Positions 36,682-47,252 of a DNA stretch of 64,000 bases are shown here, piece by piece. The notes beneath the pieces were generated by a model. That model made no database searches. It saw only the letters and a list, made by a program, of their open reading frames with translations, and was not told the DNA's origin. Each line of letters opens with the position of its first letter. Within the stretch, counting starts at the first letter, position 1. The position numbers were made by a program, and so were the translations under genes. The stretch spans positions 310,001-374,000 of the forward strand of contig JADJEI010000001.1 of assembly GCA_016709155.1 (NCBI GenBank), given 5' to 3'. Source of the stretch: Ignavibacteriales bacterium. Lineage in GTDB: Bacteria; Bacteroidota; Ignavibacteria; Ignavibacteriales; Ignavibacteriaceae.

Positions 36682-38512
36682 ATGAAAATGGTTAAAGACC
36701 CAGTTTGCGGAATGATTGCAAAAGAAGAATTTAAATATGAATTCAAGGGAAAGATATTTTATTTCTGCTCAAATTTATGTAAAAATGAATTTAAGAATTC
36801 TCCGGATAAATATTTGAAGCACAGACACACATCGTATCATAATGAGGAAATAAAGCAAAGAAGGATTGCCTATTTTTCTATGGAAATTGGAATTGATTCT
36901 TCAATTCCAACTTATAGCGGCGGCCTGGGTATTTTAGCCGGAGATTTTATAAAATCCTGTGCAGATCTAAAAGTTCCGCTGGTAGCGGTTACTCTTTTAT
37001 ATGAAAAAGGTTATTTTATCCAAAAATTGGATGCTCAAGGAATCCAGCAGGAATTGCCTGTCCAATGGAACCGCAAAGATTTTTAAAACCATTATCTAAT
37101 AAAGTCAGTATCAAAATAGAAAACAGAGATATATTTATCAGCGCCTGGCAGTATGATATGGTAGGTGTAAGTGGTTATTCTATACCAATAATTTTTTTAG
37201 ATACGGACTTAGAAGAAAACAGCGAATATGATAAGGGGCTTAACGATTTTCTTTACGGCGGGAATCAGTGGTATAGATTGTTGCAAGAGCTTGTCTTAGG
37301 TATTGGCGGCGTGCGTATGCTTCATAGTCTGGGATATACAGGAATTAAAAAATATCATATGAATGAAGGACATGCTTCTTTTCTAACTCTAGAATTATTA
37401 AATGAAATGAAAAGAAACAAAGATTCAAAATTAGATTTTGAAGCAGTAAGGGAGCTTTGTGTATTTACAACTCATACTCCAGTTCCAGCGGGGCACGATC
37501 AGTTTCCTTACGATTTAGTAAACAATGCATTAAGAGGATTTTTGCCTTCGGATGTTCTTAAGATGCTATGTGGTGAAGAACAACTGAATATGACTTTTCT
37601 AGCCTTAAATCTGAGTAAATACATAAATGGTGTTGCAAAAAACACGGTGAAGTTTCTCGATCGATGTTTCCCGAATACTCAATAGAGTCTATAACTAATG
37701 GCGTACATTCTTTCACTTGGGTTTGCGATAGCTTCAAAATGTTATACGATAAATATATTCCCGATTGGAAGAACGATTCTTTTAGCCTACGTTATGCCTT
37801 GAGCATCCCGGGAGATAAGATATGGAAGGCTCATCAGGAAGCAAAGAACGGATTTATTGATTATATTAATGAAAAGACCGGCAGTGAAATGGATTATAAT
37901 ACCCTCACAATAGGATTTGCAAGAAGGGCTGCCTCTTATAAAAGGGCTGATTTGATTTTTTCTGATATTGACAGGCTGATAAAAATCGCCAATGATGCAG
38001 GTAAAATTCAATTTATCTTTTCTGGTAAGGCTCATCCTCTGGATGGGATGGGCAAAGATTTGATAATGAGAATAATTACAGCATCGAAACGATTGGAAGG
38101 CAAAATAAAAGTTGTTTACCTTGAAAATTACGATATGGAGTTGGCTAAACTATTAATTTCTGGTGTTGATTTATGGCTTAATACGCCGCGCAAACCACAG
38201 GAAGCATCCGGCACATCAGGTATGAAAGCCGCACATAATGGCGTTCCTTCCTTAAGCATTTTAGATGGGTGGTGGATTGAAGGATGCATTGAGGACATTA
38301 CAGGATGGTCAATCGGTACTCCTCAGAATACGCAAAGCAACGACCAGCAGGACGCCGGCTCTTTATATGATAAGTTAGAGTTTGCAATAATTCCTACTTT
38401 TTATAACGGCAGAGAGTATTGGATTAATATGATGCGTCATTCTATAGCTATCAATGCTTCGTTTTTTAATACGCATCGTATGGTTCAACAGTATGTTTTA
38501 AATGCATATTAA
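36682..38512 (+). CDS. YHS domain fused to alpha-glucan (glycogen) phosphorylase, two frameshifts
   Basis: Three frames (36682-37086, 37065-37685, 37664-38512) join into one chain of about 610 residues. The breaks lie at about 37070 (a missing C in CCGC) and about 37638-37643 (A6 run). Residues 1-45 are a YHS metal-binding domain (DPVCGMIAKEEF ... YFCSNLCKNEF). The rest is a GT35 phosphorylase (IAYFSMEIGIDSSIPTYSGG, HMNEGHASFLTLE, ITNGVHSFTW) with the PLP-lysine region GTSGMKAAHNGV. It would release glucose-1-phosphate from glycogen. A YHS domain on a phosphorylase is unusual and suggests metal-linked control. Confidence 0.85.
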
Positions 38513-38553
38513 TTAGACAAATATTTTCTTATAAAAATATAGCGAGTTCCAAA

Positions 38554-38835
38554 ATGGAAGAAACAGATGCAATTGTAAACTGTACCAGAGCAATATCTAT
38601 AAATCCCTTTAATGTTCTTGAATATAAAAAGAGAGGAACATTAAAAGCCGATATCGGAAAATATAAGGAAGCAATAGAAGATTATACCAAAGCAATACAA
38701 ATGTACTCAAAAGATGCAACATGTTTTTTTAGCAGAGGAACTGTTAAGATTAATCTTGGTGATATAGAAGGAGCTAGAGAGGATTTTAAATTAGCTATGA
38801 TTTTAGATTTTTCAGTGATTGATGGAAATAGATGA
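38554..38835 (+). CDS. Small TPR protein
   Basis: 93 residues without signal peptide. Two and a half tetratricopeptide repeats are visible (NVLEYKKRGTLKADIGKYKE, then DATCFFSRGTVKINLGDIEG). It is likely a cytoplasmic adaptor. It ends the phosphorylase group, ahead of promoter P2. Confidence 0.6.
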   Translation: MEETDAIVNCTRAISINPFNVLEYKKRGTLKADIGKYKEAIEDYTKAIQMYSKDATCFFSRGTVKINLGDIEGAREDFKLAMILDFSVIDGNR

Positions 38836-38948
38836 TTTTGCTTTAGGAATTATAATCACTGTGTATCGTCCTAAAAAAGCTGATTAAAAACAACTTCTTT
38901 TTTTACACTAGAAAATACACTTTAACTTGCAAAAGCTTTTTTAAGAAC

Positions 38949-39054
38949 TTTAAAAATATTTAAACTCCTTAAAAACCTCTTCTAAAAAACTGTCCTAAAA
39001 AGTCCTATTTCATTTCAATAATACAATATTTCACTTTGGCATTATTGTTTCATA
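38949..39054 (+). promoter_or_regulatory. Sigma-54-type promoter region P2 (near-identical to P1)
   Basis: Core TGGCAT-N5-TTTC at 39037-39051. TTTAAAAATATTTAAACTCC, 88 bases upstream, is the candidate activator site. The region matches 30901-31006 almost base for base without gaps, while sequence outside it diverges. It precedes the cus operon and a 30-codon ORF. Confidence 0.7.
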
Positions 39055-39088
39055 GGAATATGAAAAATTGAAAAGTGATATTATAAAA

Positions 39089-39181
39089 ATGTTCGAAAAT
39101 GGTTTTATATGGTTGTTGGGTTACCTGATACTTACAGCAATTTTAGCCAAAATATTTATAGTTATTCTTAAAAATAAATGA
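39089..39181 (+). CDS. Possible 30-residue membrane peptide
   Basis: ATG at 39089 encodes MFENGFIWLLGYLILTAILA, then KIFIVILKNK and stop. It is a single hydrophobic helix with a basic tail, the form of small membrane regulators. It begins about 38 bases downstream of the sigma-54 core. No good Shine-Dalgarno is visible, so the call is tentative. Confidence 0.35.
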   Translation: MFENGFIWLLGYLILTAILAKIFIVILKNK

Positions 39182-39311
39182 ATGCTGATTATATCAATTT
39201 GCTTCCAAATCGTTTCTTAACACCTTTGAAAAATAACAGTATGAGCTTAATTCTTATTATTTTATTTTTATATCAGTCAGTTCGATTAAACAAATTCTTT
39301 ATGGAGATAAA
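39182..39311. other. Leader of the cus operon
   Basis: AT-rich sequence; GGAGAT just before 39312 is the ribosome binding site of the TolC-like gene. No further feature is seen. Confidence 0.35.
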
Positions 39312-40588
39312 ATGAATTTTTTCTTAAAAATTTTTTCTTTAATAATCCTCTCGATATCTATTTCTTATCCTCAGACTAAAAGCTACATTAATCTGGATGA
39401 GCTGATAAAAGAGACTCTTCAAAACAATCCACAATTAAAAGCCGCACGTAATACAACCGATGCCGCAAGAACAAAAATTAATCAATCATCATCCTGGGAT
39501 GCTCCGCAAGTTGGGATTGAGTTTTTCAATACGCCGGTGCAGTCATTTCCAAATCCGATTAAAAACAGTATGGAAAACGATTATTTTATTCAACAAATGT
39601 TTCCCTTCCCTGGAAAGATAAACGCGATGACTTCCGCTGCTTCAAATAATGCTAACATGGTTGCGCAGCAGTACTTTGCGCTTGAAAAGCAAATCATCAA
39701 ACAATTAAAAAATTATTATTACGAGTTATATCTGGTACAAAAGAAAATAGAAATCAATTTAGAAAATCAGGATTTGCTAAAACAGTTTTTAGAAATTACG
39801 AGAAAACAATATGAACTGGGAATGGGCAAACAACCGGATATATTAAGAGCTCAAACAGAACTTTCTGTTCTGATTAACGAGGGGTAAATCTTGAAAAGGA
39901 AAAGACTGATATTCAAACAATGATAAATACAATTTTAAGCCGACCCGCCAATGATCAATTAGGTTATGTTCCCGAGCCGGCTGATACTTTACCGCGATGG
40001 AATTTCGATCAGTTGTTTCAATTGGCTGTTGAAAATCGTGCCGAATTAAAAAGTATGAATTACAATATTGATATGTATAAATCAGAATTGGATGCTTCTA
40101 AACTAGAATACTATCCGGATATAATGGCAAGACTGATGTATAAAGACATGACTGGAACCACCGATGATTTCTGGGCATTTATGGTCGGGGTAAATGTACC
40201 GCTTGCTTTCTGGTCAAGTTCCAAATACACGGGTAAAGTTGAAGAGAACGAACTTAATATTAAAACTGCAGAAGAACAGTATAATCTTATGAAGAATATG
40301 GTAGCATCTGATGTTCAAAATTCTTTGGTAAATATCGAAACTAATAGAAACCTAACTGAGCTTTATAAAAACTCCGTCATTCCTCAAGCTGAACAAACCC
40401 TGCAATCTACAGTTGCCGCATATCAAACAGGTAAAACAGAATTCTTAATGCTCATTGATGCCTACAGAATGCTTCTTATGTCTAAACTCGATTTTTACAT
40501 GTCTAAAATGAATTTTCTTCAAAGTCAGGCACAGCTTGAACAGGCTGTTGGTTTAACTCTTGAACAAGTAAATGATAATTTAAAATAG
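39312..40588 (+). CDS. TolC-family outer membrane efflux protein (CusC/CzcC-like), frameshifted
   Basis: Frames 39312-39887 and 39889-40588 join as ...LINEG-VNLEKEKTDIQTM... if one G is added to GGGG at 39880-39884. The total is about 425 residues, normal for the family. It has a signal peptide (FLKIFSLIILSISISYPQ), then the paired coiled-coil efflux repeats (LIKETLQNNPQLKAARNTTD and LFQLAVENRAELKSMNYNID). It forms the outer-membrane channel of the CusCBA-type metal efflux pump with the next genes. Confidence 0.85.
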
Positions 40589-40607
40589 TCTATTTATTGG
40601 AGATCAA

Positions 40608-42295
40608 ATGAAAAAATAATTATTAGCGGAATCATCTTTTTAATAGTTGGCTTAGCAATTGGAAAATTTTTCCTTGGCGGAACAGACTCATCTTCAGATA
40701 GTCAAGAAAGAAAAATTCTTTACTATCAGGATCCAATGAACCCTGCAAATACTTCCCCAACCCCGAAAAAAGCACCGGACGGAATGGACTTTGTTCCCGT
40801 TTATGAAGATCAAAAAGGCGGCAGTGGTCAAAAGAAAATTGCTTACTACCAGGACCCGATGCATCCGTGGTTTACTTCAGATAAACCCGGAACTGCGCCG
40901 GATTGCGGCATGGATTTAGTCCCCGTTTATGAGGATGATGAGAATGTTGAAGGTATAAAGATTGATCCCGTCACTGTTCAAAATATTGGCGTAAGAATAG
41001 AGACAGTCAAAAAACAAAAACTCAATAATGTAATTAGAACAACCGGTAAAGTTGATTTCGACGAAACAAAAGTTACAACCATTACTACAAAAATTATGGG
41101 ATGGGTAGAAAAACTTTTTGTTGATTACACCGGCAAATATGTCAGCAAAGGGCAGCCGCTGTTTGAAATTTACAGCCCGGAACTTGTCAGCACACAGGAA
41201 GAATATCTGCAAGCAATTCGTTACTTAAAAAAAGTTTCTAATAGTTCTGATGATGTTAAAAACGGCGCACAGGAATGAGTCAACAGCGCCAAACGAAGAT
41301 TATTGTGTTGGGATATTTCTGAAAAAGATATTGCCGAGATTGAAAAAAATAATACTCCGAAGAAAACGCTTACAATTTATTCTCAAGTAAACGGAACGGT
41401 TGTGGATAAGATGATTTTTGAAGGGCAGCAAATTATGGCTGGGATGAGTTTGTATAAAGTTGCCGATCTTTCAAATGTTTGGGTGATGGCTGATATTTAT
41501 CAGGTTGATTTGCCCTGGATTAAGCTCGGGCAAAAAGTTGAACTGGAGCTTTCCTATTTACCTGGCAAAACTTATAATGGAACAGTTACGTACATTTATC
41601 CCTACCTTAATGAAGAAACTAAAACTATAAAAGTAAGAACGGAAGTTCGGAACACTTCGAATTACGATTTCAAACCGGGAATGTTTGCAACGGTAAAACT
41701 TGTTTCGCCAATTTCAGTTGAAGCGGTTGTTGTGCCGGATCAGGCAATCATTCGCACTGGTGAAAGGACAATTGCAGTAATGTCTCTTGGCGGCGGTTAC
41801 TTCGATCCGAGAGAAGTTAAACTCGGCGTTTCTTCTGATGGATTGGTTCAAGTGCTCGAAGGAATTAAGGATGGTGAAAAAATTGTTATCTCTTCGCAGT
41901 TCCTAATTGATTCGGAAAGCAATCTGAAAGCAGCAATTCAACAAATGAGGGGTCATGAAGGAATGGATATGTCCAAACCGATGGAAGAACAGAAACCGAA
42001 TGAACAAACTAAGTCGGATTCAAATGAAAAAAATATTTTAAACAAAGACAAAAAAACAAAGTCAAACAAGACTGAAATGAGTCATGAAGATCACAGTCTT
42101 GTTCGTACAGGAGTGATTGACTTAAAAGCAATAGATGAAAATAATGACGGAAAGGTTTTTCAAGATCAAATGGATTGGAATGTAATATCCGATAAGCCCG
42201 GCAAATGCCCAATCTGCGGAATGAAATTAAAAGAAGTTACAATAGATGAAGCTAAAGTTGATCTTGAAAAACATGGTTTCAAATTTAAAAAGTAA
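40608..42295 (+). CDS. cusB: RND efflux periplasmic adaptor (CusB-like) with heavy-metal-binding domains; frameshift and in-frame stop
   Basis: The start is ATG at 40608 behind GGAGATC. A missing A in the A6 run at 40611-40616 would restore the anchor IIISGIIFLIVGLAIGKF. Two N-terminal HMBD-like metal sites follow (YYQDPMNP...DGMDFVPVYED and YYQDPMHP...CGMDLVPVYED). Then come the barrel-sandwich/hairpin adaptor domains (GWVEKLFVDYTGKYVSKGQP) and a beta-barrel. A C-terminal extension ends in a third HMBD (KPGKCPICGMKLKEV), nearly repeated in the 53144 protein. A TGA at 41276-41278 interrupts the hairpin domain but the frame continues (VNSAKRRLLCWDIS). Confidence 0.85.
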
Positions 42296-42333
42296 GTTAA
42301 TCCTAACGGTTATTTTTTTAACATATTCTCCGG

Positions 42334-42372
42334 AAGTCCCTCTCTTTTTAAGAGAGGGATTTAGGGTGAGTT
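42334..42372. repeat. Half element E6, upstream of DUF559 copy 2
   Basis: Hairpin CCCTCTCTTTTTAAGAGAGGG (42338-42358) is followed by ATTTAGGGTGAGTT, the right terminus of the E repeats. It corresponds to hairpin 2 plus the right end of E1. Confidence 0.75.
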
Positions 42373-42398
42373 AATAAATTAGAGTAAAGCAAATAATT

Positions 42399-42788
42399 TT
42401 GAGCCTAAACAACAAAGCTAAATTAGTTCAAATTGCGAAGTCAGTCTGTAGAGAACTTAGAAAGAATCAAACAGAAGCAGAAAAAATCTTTTGGCAAGCT
42501 GTTCGTAATAGGAAATTTTGTGGTAAAAAGTTTTATCGGCAGTACCCAATTTTTCATGATATAACTGGCAAAGAAACTTTTTTCGTTGCCGATTTTTATT
42601 GCTACGAAGCAAAGCTTGTTGTTGAGCTTGATGGAAAAATACATCAGTACAGACTAATAGAAGATAGTGTCAGAAAAGAATTTATAAATCACTTAGGAAT
42701 AAAAGTTGTAAGATTTAAGAATGATGAGATAGTTAACAATCTATCAAAATTATTAGATGAGGTAAAAAAACATCTTGATAGTTATTGA
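42399..42788 (+). CDS. DUF559-family (VSR-like) endonuclease, copy 2
   Basis: 129 residues. TTG start at 42399, aligning with ATG of copy 1 (MSLN in both). Conserved residues include KKFYRQYPIFHDITGKETFF, VADFYCYEAK (catalytic Asp) and VVELDGKIHQYR. About half of the residues match copy 1. It lies between cusB and cusA and is bracketed by E6 and E7, the same layout as copy 1 between E1 and E2. Its stop codon overlaps the first bases of E7. The most likely reading is a mobile endonuclease cassette; cargo or homing function is inference. Confidence 0.85.
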   Translation: MSLNNKAKLVQIAKSVCRELRKNQTEAEKIFWQAVRNRKFCGKKFYRQYPIFHDITGKETFFVADFYCYEAKLVVELDGKIHQYRLIEDSVRKEFINHLGIKVVRFKNDEIVNNLSKLLDEVKKHLDSY

Positions 42789-42877
42789 ACTCATCCCCCG
42801 CCCCCTTCTCTTAGAAAGAGAAGGGGAGATTAAAAATTCACTCTCTTTTCAAGAGAGAGATTTAGGGTACGTTAGTT
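42787..42877. repeat. Shortened double-hairpin element E7
   Basis: It starts GAACTCATCCC at the stop of DUF559 copy 2. Hairpin 1 is CCCCTTCTCTT/AAGAGAAGGGG, hairpin 2 CTCTCTTTTCAAGAGAG, and the end is GGGTACGTTAG, a degraded form of GGGTGAGTTAG. The roughly 75-base core found in E1-E3 is missing. Confidence 0.75.
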
Positions 42878-42927
42878 CTATGTTAAACTTAAAAAAATAA
42901 ATAAAGTAGAAAAACACTGGAGATAAA

Positions 42928-45900
42928 ATGTTAGAAAAAATTATAGAGTTTTCAATTAGAAATAAATTCATGGTTATCCTTGCGACTTTATTTTTAATCG
43001 GTGTTGGAATCTATTCGATGTTAAGCACGCCGGTAGATGCGATACCGGATTTAAGTGATGTTCAGGTTATAATTTATACGCAATATCCGGGGCAATCACC
43101 AAAGACAGTTGAAGATTAGGTTACATATCCGCTAACAACAGCAATGGTTTCAGTGCCTGGTTCAAAAGTAGTACGAGGATATTCCTTCTTCGGTTATTCT
43201 CTTGTTTATGTGATCTTCGAAGATGGAACAGATATTTATTGGGCAAGAAGCAGAGTGCTTGAGTATTTAAACTATGCACAGCAAAGACTTCCAAATAATA
43301 TTGTGCCCACCTTAGGACCGGATGCCACAGGCGTTGGTTGGGTTTACGAATATAAACTAACCTCGGATAAAAGATCACTTCAAGAACTTCGATCAATTCA
43401 AGATTGGTATTTAAAATATCCACTCTCTGCGGTTGAGGGCGTTTCAGAAGTTGCAAGTATCGGCGGCTATGTAAAGCAATATCAAGTTACGGTTGATCCT
43501 GCAAAATTACTTGCCTATAACATTCCGCTGAGTATGGTTGATATGGCAATTAAAAAATCCAATAACGATGTTGGCGGCGAAGTTATTGAAATGGGTGAAA
43601 TGGAATTTATGGTGCGCGGACTCGGTTATATTAAATCTGTGGAGGATGTTCAAAACATTCCCTTGATGGTTGATAAAATGACAAACACCCCTGTTTATTT
43701 GAAGGATGTTGCAGATGTTACAATTGGTCCTTTGATGAGAAGAGGATTGGCTGAATCAAACGGTGAAGGTGAAGTGGTCGGCGGAATTATTGTTATGAGA
43801 TATGGACAGAACGCACTTAAAGTTATTGAAAATGTAAAACAAAAAATAGAAGAATTAAAAGCCGGACTTCCCGAAGATGTAAAAATTGAATCTGTTTATG
43901 ATCGCTCAGGTTTAATTGAACGAGCGATAGATACACTAAAAGAAAAACTTGTAGAGGAAATTTTATTTGTAGCGTTAATATGTATTTTATTTTTGCTTCA
44001 CGCTCGAAGCGCATTTGTGGCAATCATTACGCTGCCTACAGCAATACTCATGGCATTTATCGTTATGCGCTGGCAGGGCATTAACGCCAACATAATGTCT
44101 TTGAGTGGAATTGCAATTGCAATAGGCGCAATGGTGGATGCAGCAATAATTATGATTGAAAACGCCCATAAGCATATTGAACATGATATGCTTAAACCGC
44201 AAGAGCAGAGAAGAGAACGCTGGCAGCTTATTCTTGATGCATCCAAAGAAGTTGGACCATCATTATTCTATTCACTTTTGGTGATCACTGTTTCTTTCAT
44301 TCCGGTATTCACACTTGAAGCGCAGGAAGGAAGATTATTCAGACCGCTGGCATTTACAAAAACATATTCGATGGCAGCAGCCGCAATTCTTTCAGTTACT
44401 CTTGTTCCTATTTTAATGGGCTACTGGATTAAAGGCAGAATTTTACCCGAAGAAAAAAATCCTATCAACAGATTTCTTATTAAAATTTATCATCCCGTTG
44501 TTGATTTTGTAATCAAGCATAACAAAGCTGTGCTTGTTACGGCGCTGATTATTCTCGGGTTAACAATAATTCCCTTCAATAAAATTGGTTCCGAATTTAT
44601 GCCTCCGCTTTATGAAGGCGACCTGCTTTATATGCCTACAACCATGCCGGGAATGTCAATTACTAAAGCGAGAGAAATATTACAACAGACAGATAAAATC
44701 ATTAAAACATTTCCCGAAGTTCACCACGTATTTGGAAAAATAGGACGTGCAGAAACAGCAACAGATCCGGCAGGGCTTGACATGGTCGAAACTACAATAA
44801 TGTTAAAACCTGAAGATGAATGGCGACCCGGTATGACCGTTCAAAAATTAATTGATGAAATGGACAGAGCTATTCAATTCCCCGGTGTTACTAATGCATG
44901 GACTATGCCTATCAAAACAAGAACGGATATGCTCAGCACGGGAATCAAAACTCCGGTTGGAATAAAAATATCCGGACCTGATTTATTAACGCTGCAGGAT
45001 ATTGGTAAAGAAGTTGAATCGGTAATGCGAACAGTTCCTGGAACTTTAAGTGCATTTGCTGAAAGGGCTGTCGGTGGAAATTATCTCGATATAGAAATCA
45101 ACAGAAAAGAAGCAGCTCGTTATGGATTAACTATTGAAGATATTCAAATGGTGATACAATCTGCAATGGGTGGCATGTCTGTTACAAATACTGTTGAAGG
45201 ATTGGAAAGATACACGGTAAATCTTCGTTATAGTCGAGAGTTGAGAGATAATATTGAAGCTATGAAAAAAGTACTTGTACCAACACCCATTGGTGAGCAA
45301 GTCCCTATTGGTCAGCTTGCAACTATAACACCGCGTAAAGGTCCTATGGTTGTAAGAAGTGAAGATACACGTCCAAATGCGTGGGTTTATGTTGATATAA
45401 AGGATATTGATGTCGGCACTTATGTAAAAAATGCACAAAAGTTTGTATCAGAAAAAATTAAACTGCCCCAAGGTTATAACATTACATGGAGCGGCGAATA
45501 CGAATATATGCTGCGTGCACAAGAAAGACTACTGTATGTGATCCCGATGACACTGTTTATCATCTTTGTAATCATTTATCTCAATACTAAATCTTTGATA
45601 AAGGTTGCTATCGTATTCCTTGCTGTTCCCTTTTCTCTTGTCGGTACTTTTTGGTTACTCTATCTACTCGGTTACAATATAAGTATTGCTGTTTGGGTGG
45701 GTATAATTGCGCTTGCCGGTTTAGATGCGGAAACAGGTGTAGTTATGTTGCTCTATCTTGATGTTGCATTAAAAGAATGGAAAGAAAAAGGACTGCTGAC
45801 AGGATTAAAAGGATTGAAAGACGCTATCCATCACGGTGCTGTAAAACGAGTACGACCGAAAATTATGACTGCGGCGGTAATCCTTGCCGGCTTAGCTCCA

Positions 45901-46080
45901 ATTATGTGGAGTCACGGAACCGGCGCTGATGTTATGAAACGTATTGCTGCTCCAATGCTTGGCGGTGTTGTTACTTCTGTCTTGATGGAGCTTGCTGTTT
46001 ACCCGGTTATCTATTATTTGTGGAGATCGTGGGAAATGAAAAAGCAGGCAAAGCTAGAAGGAAGACTTTTAGAAAATTAA
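42928..46080 (+). CDS. cusA: Heavy-metal efflux RND transporter (CusA/CzcA-like), one in-frame stop
   Basis: About 1,050 residues, normal for HME-RND pumps. The N-terminus (LEKIIEFSIRNKFMVILATL, then PVDAIPDLSDVQVI) is followed by TAG at 43117-43119, where relatives have Gln in VEDQVTYPLTTAM. The frame then stays open to 46080. The TM4 charge-relay segment GAMVDAAIIMIENAHKH and the C-terminal ALAGLDAETGVVMLLYL are present. The inner-membrane pump exports Cu(I)/Ag(I) or divalent metals through CusB and CusC. The stop could be a real mutation (CAG to TAG) or an error. Confidence 0.93.
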
Positions 46081-46101
46081 AAATAAGTAAGGAAGATTAA
46101 T

Positions 46102-46440
46102 ATGAAAGAAATAAAAGCATATATAAGACCATCTGTAGCCGATAGAGTTATTTCAGCATTGGAAATAGCCGGAACAAAAGGGATGACTGTAATAGATGTA
46201 TCCACTATTGGCGGCTGGGCTGATCCGGTAAATTCAAAGTTGTCAATTAAATATTGCGAAAGATACAGCAGCAGTATGAAAATTGAACTTGTTTGTTCGG
46301 ATGATGATATTGAAAAATTTGTAAAAATTATACTCGATAACGCTCATACCGGAAGTAAAGGCGATGGAAAAATTTTCGTGTCGGATATATTTGAAGCAAT
46401 AAGTATAAGAACAAAAAAACGTGGTGCGGAAGCTCTATAA
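46102..46440 (+). CDS. P-II-like protein associated with the metal efflux operon
   Basis: 112 residues. The GlnB fold is clear at the C-terminus (AHTGSKGDGKIFVSDIFEAI, then SIRTKKRGAEAL) and N-terminus (MKEIKAYIRPSVADRVISAL). The T-loop region (GGWADPVNSKL) is atypical and lacks the uridylylated Tyr of GlnB, so classical nitrogen signalling is unlikely. P-II variants encoded next to HME-RND pumps are known; they are presumed to sense metal or nucleotide state. It starts 21 bases after cusA. Confidence 0.85.
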   Translation: MKEIKAYIRPSVADRVISALEIAGTKGMTVIDVSTIGGWADPVNSKLSIKYCERYSSSMKIELVCSDDDIEKFVKIILDNAHTGSKGDGKIFVSDIFEAISIRTKKRGAEAL

Positions 46441-46481
46441 CAAGAATTAAATAGTAAGTGCGATGAAAAGAGAAAATAAAA

Positions 46482-46654
46482 ATGAGATCAAATACTAATA
46501 TTTTACGTGACCCTGTTTGCAGGAAAAAATAAATCCTAACAAAGTTTATGCTAATGTAAAATATGGCGAAGAGACTTATTACTTATGCTGCCCGATTTGC
46601 CAGGAAGAGTTTGAGAAAGAACTCGGAAAGTTTATTGACAAATTAAAAATGTAA
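46482..46654 (+). CDS. Small YHS-domain protein, frameshifted
   Basis: ATG at 46482 opens MRSNTNILRDPVCRKK and then a stop. Adding an A to the A6 run near 46523-46528 gives INPNKVYANVKYGEETYYLC, then CPICQEEFEKELGKFIDKLK. DPVC and YYLCCPICQEEF are the YHS metal-binding signature. It is about 57 residues, probably cytoplasmic, and is one of four YHS domains in this island. Confidence 0.65.
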
Positions 46655-46674
46655 AACCCTTAACCGAGGATAAT

Positions 46675-46716
46675 ATGTTGAACGAAGTGAAATCCCGTTT
46701 TGCGGGACGCAACGAT
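46675..46716. repeat. REP-like hairpin R1
   Basis: ATGTTGAACGAAGTGAAATC is followed by CCGTTTTGCGGGACGCAAC; AATCCCG/CGGGA can pair. The same sequence, slightly changed, forms the beginning of the copA gene at 49271. It is a dispersed palindromic repeat. Confidence 0.5.
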
Positions 46717-46748
46717 AGAAAATTGTTATTTACAAATGAGATAATAAA

Positions 46749-47204
46749 ATGTCCGAAATCTTAAATAAAAATAGAAATAAATCGCGGCGGAATATTCTAA
46801 AATATTTCTTAGGCGGTGGTTTGGCTGGACTTGCATTTTCCGTCATATACCCGGTTATAAAATATTTAATTCCACCAAAATCTGCAGAGCCGGTTCCAAA
46901 TACTGTTATTGCTGGTAAGGTAGGAGAATTAAAACCGAACAGTGGAAAAATATTTCGCTTCGGTAATGAACCAGGTATTCTCATAAATACTTCGGAGGGA
47001 GAATTAAGAGCCTTCACAGCTACTTGCACACATTTAGCTTGCACTGTTCAATACAGAGGAGACTTTGAACATATTTGGTGTGCGTGTCATAATGGGCACT
47101 ATGATCTTAGAGGAATTAATATTGCCGGTCCGCCCCCAAGACCATTAACACCTTTCAAAGTGAATCTCAAAGGAGATCAGATTTTCGTTTCGAAAGAAAG
47201 TTAG
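46749..47204 (+). CDS. Rieske 2Fe-2S protein
   Basis: 151 residues. The N-terminus has a twin-arginine-like anchor (KSRRNILKYFLGGGLAGLAF). The cluster motifs CTHLAC near residue 97 and CACHNGHYDL near residue 119 give two Cys and two His ligands. The end resembles cytochrome bc/b6f-type Rieske subunits (PPRPLTPFKVNLKGDQIFV). No cytochrome b gene is adjacent, so it may be a stand-alone periplasmic electron carrier in the metal-redox island. Confidence 0.88.
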   Translation: MSEILNKNRNKSRRNILKYFLGGGLAGLAFSVIYPVIKYLIPPKSAEPVPNTVIAGKVGELKPNSGKIFRFGNEPGILINTSEGELRAFTATCTHLACTVQYRGDFEHIWCACHNGHYDLRGINIAGPPPRPLTPFKVNLKGDQIFVSKES

Positions 47205-47252
47205 AAAAATCAAAATTTAAAAGGCAGTTGTTTGGATAAATGAGATAAGAAA

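Noticed and set aside
40608..46080. Stop-codon reassignment or selenocysteine/pyrrolysine use to explain the cusBA stops
   Set aside because: TGA, TAG and TAA are all used as normal terminators in neighbouring genes, and Gln or another ordinary residue is expected at the sites.
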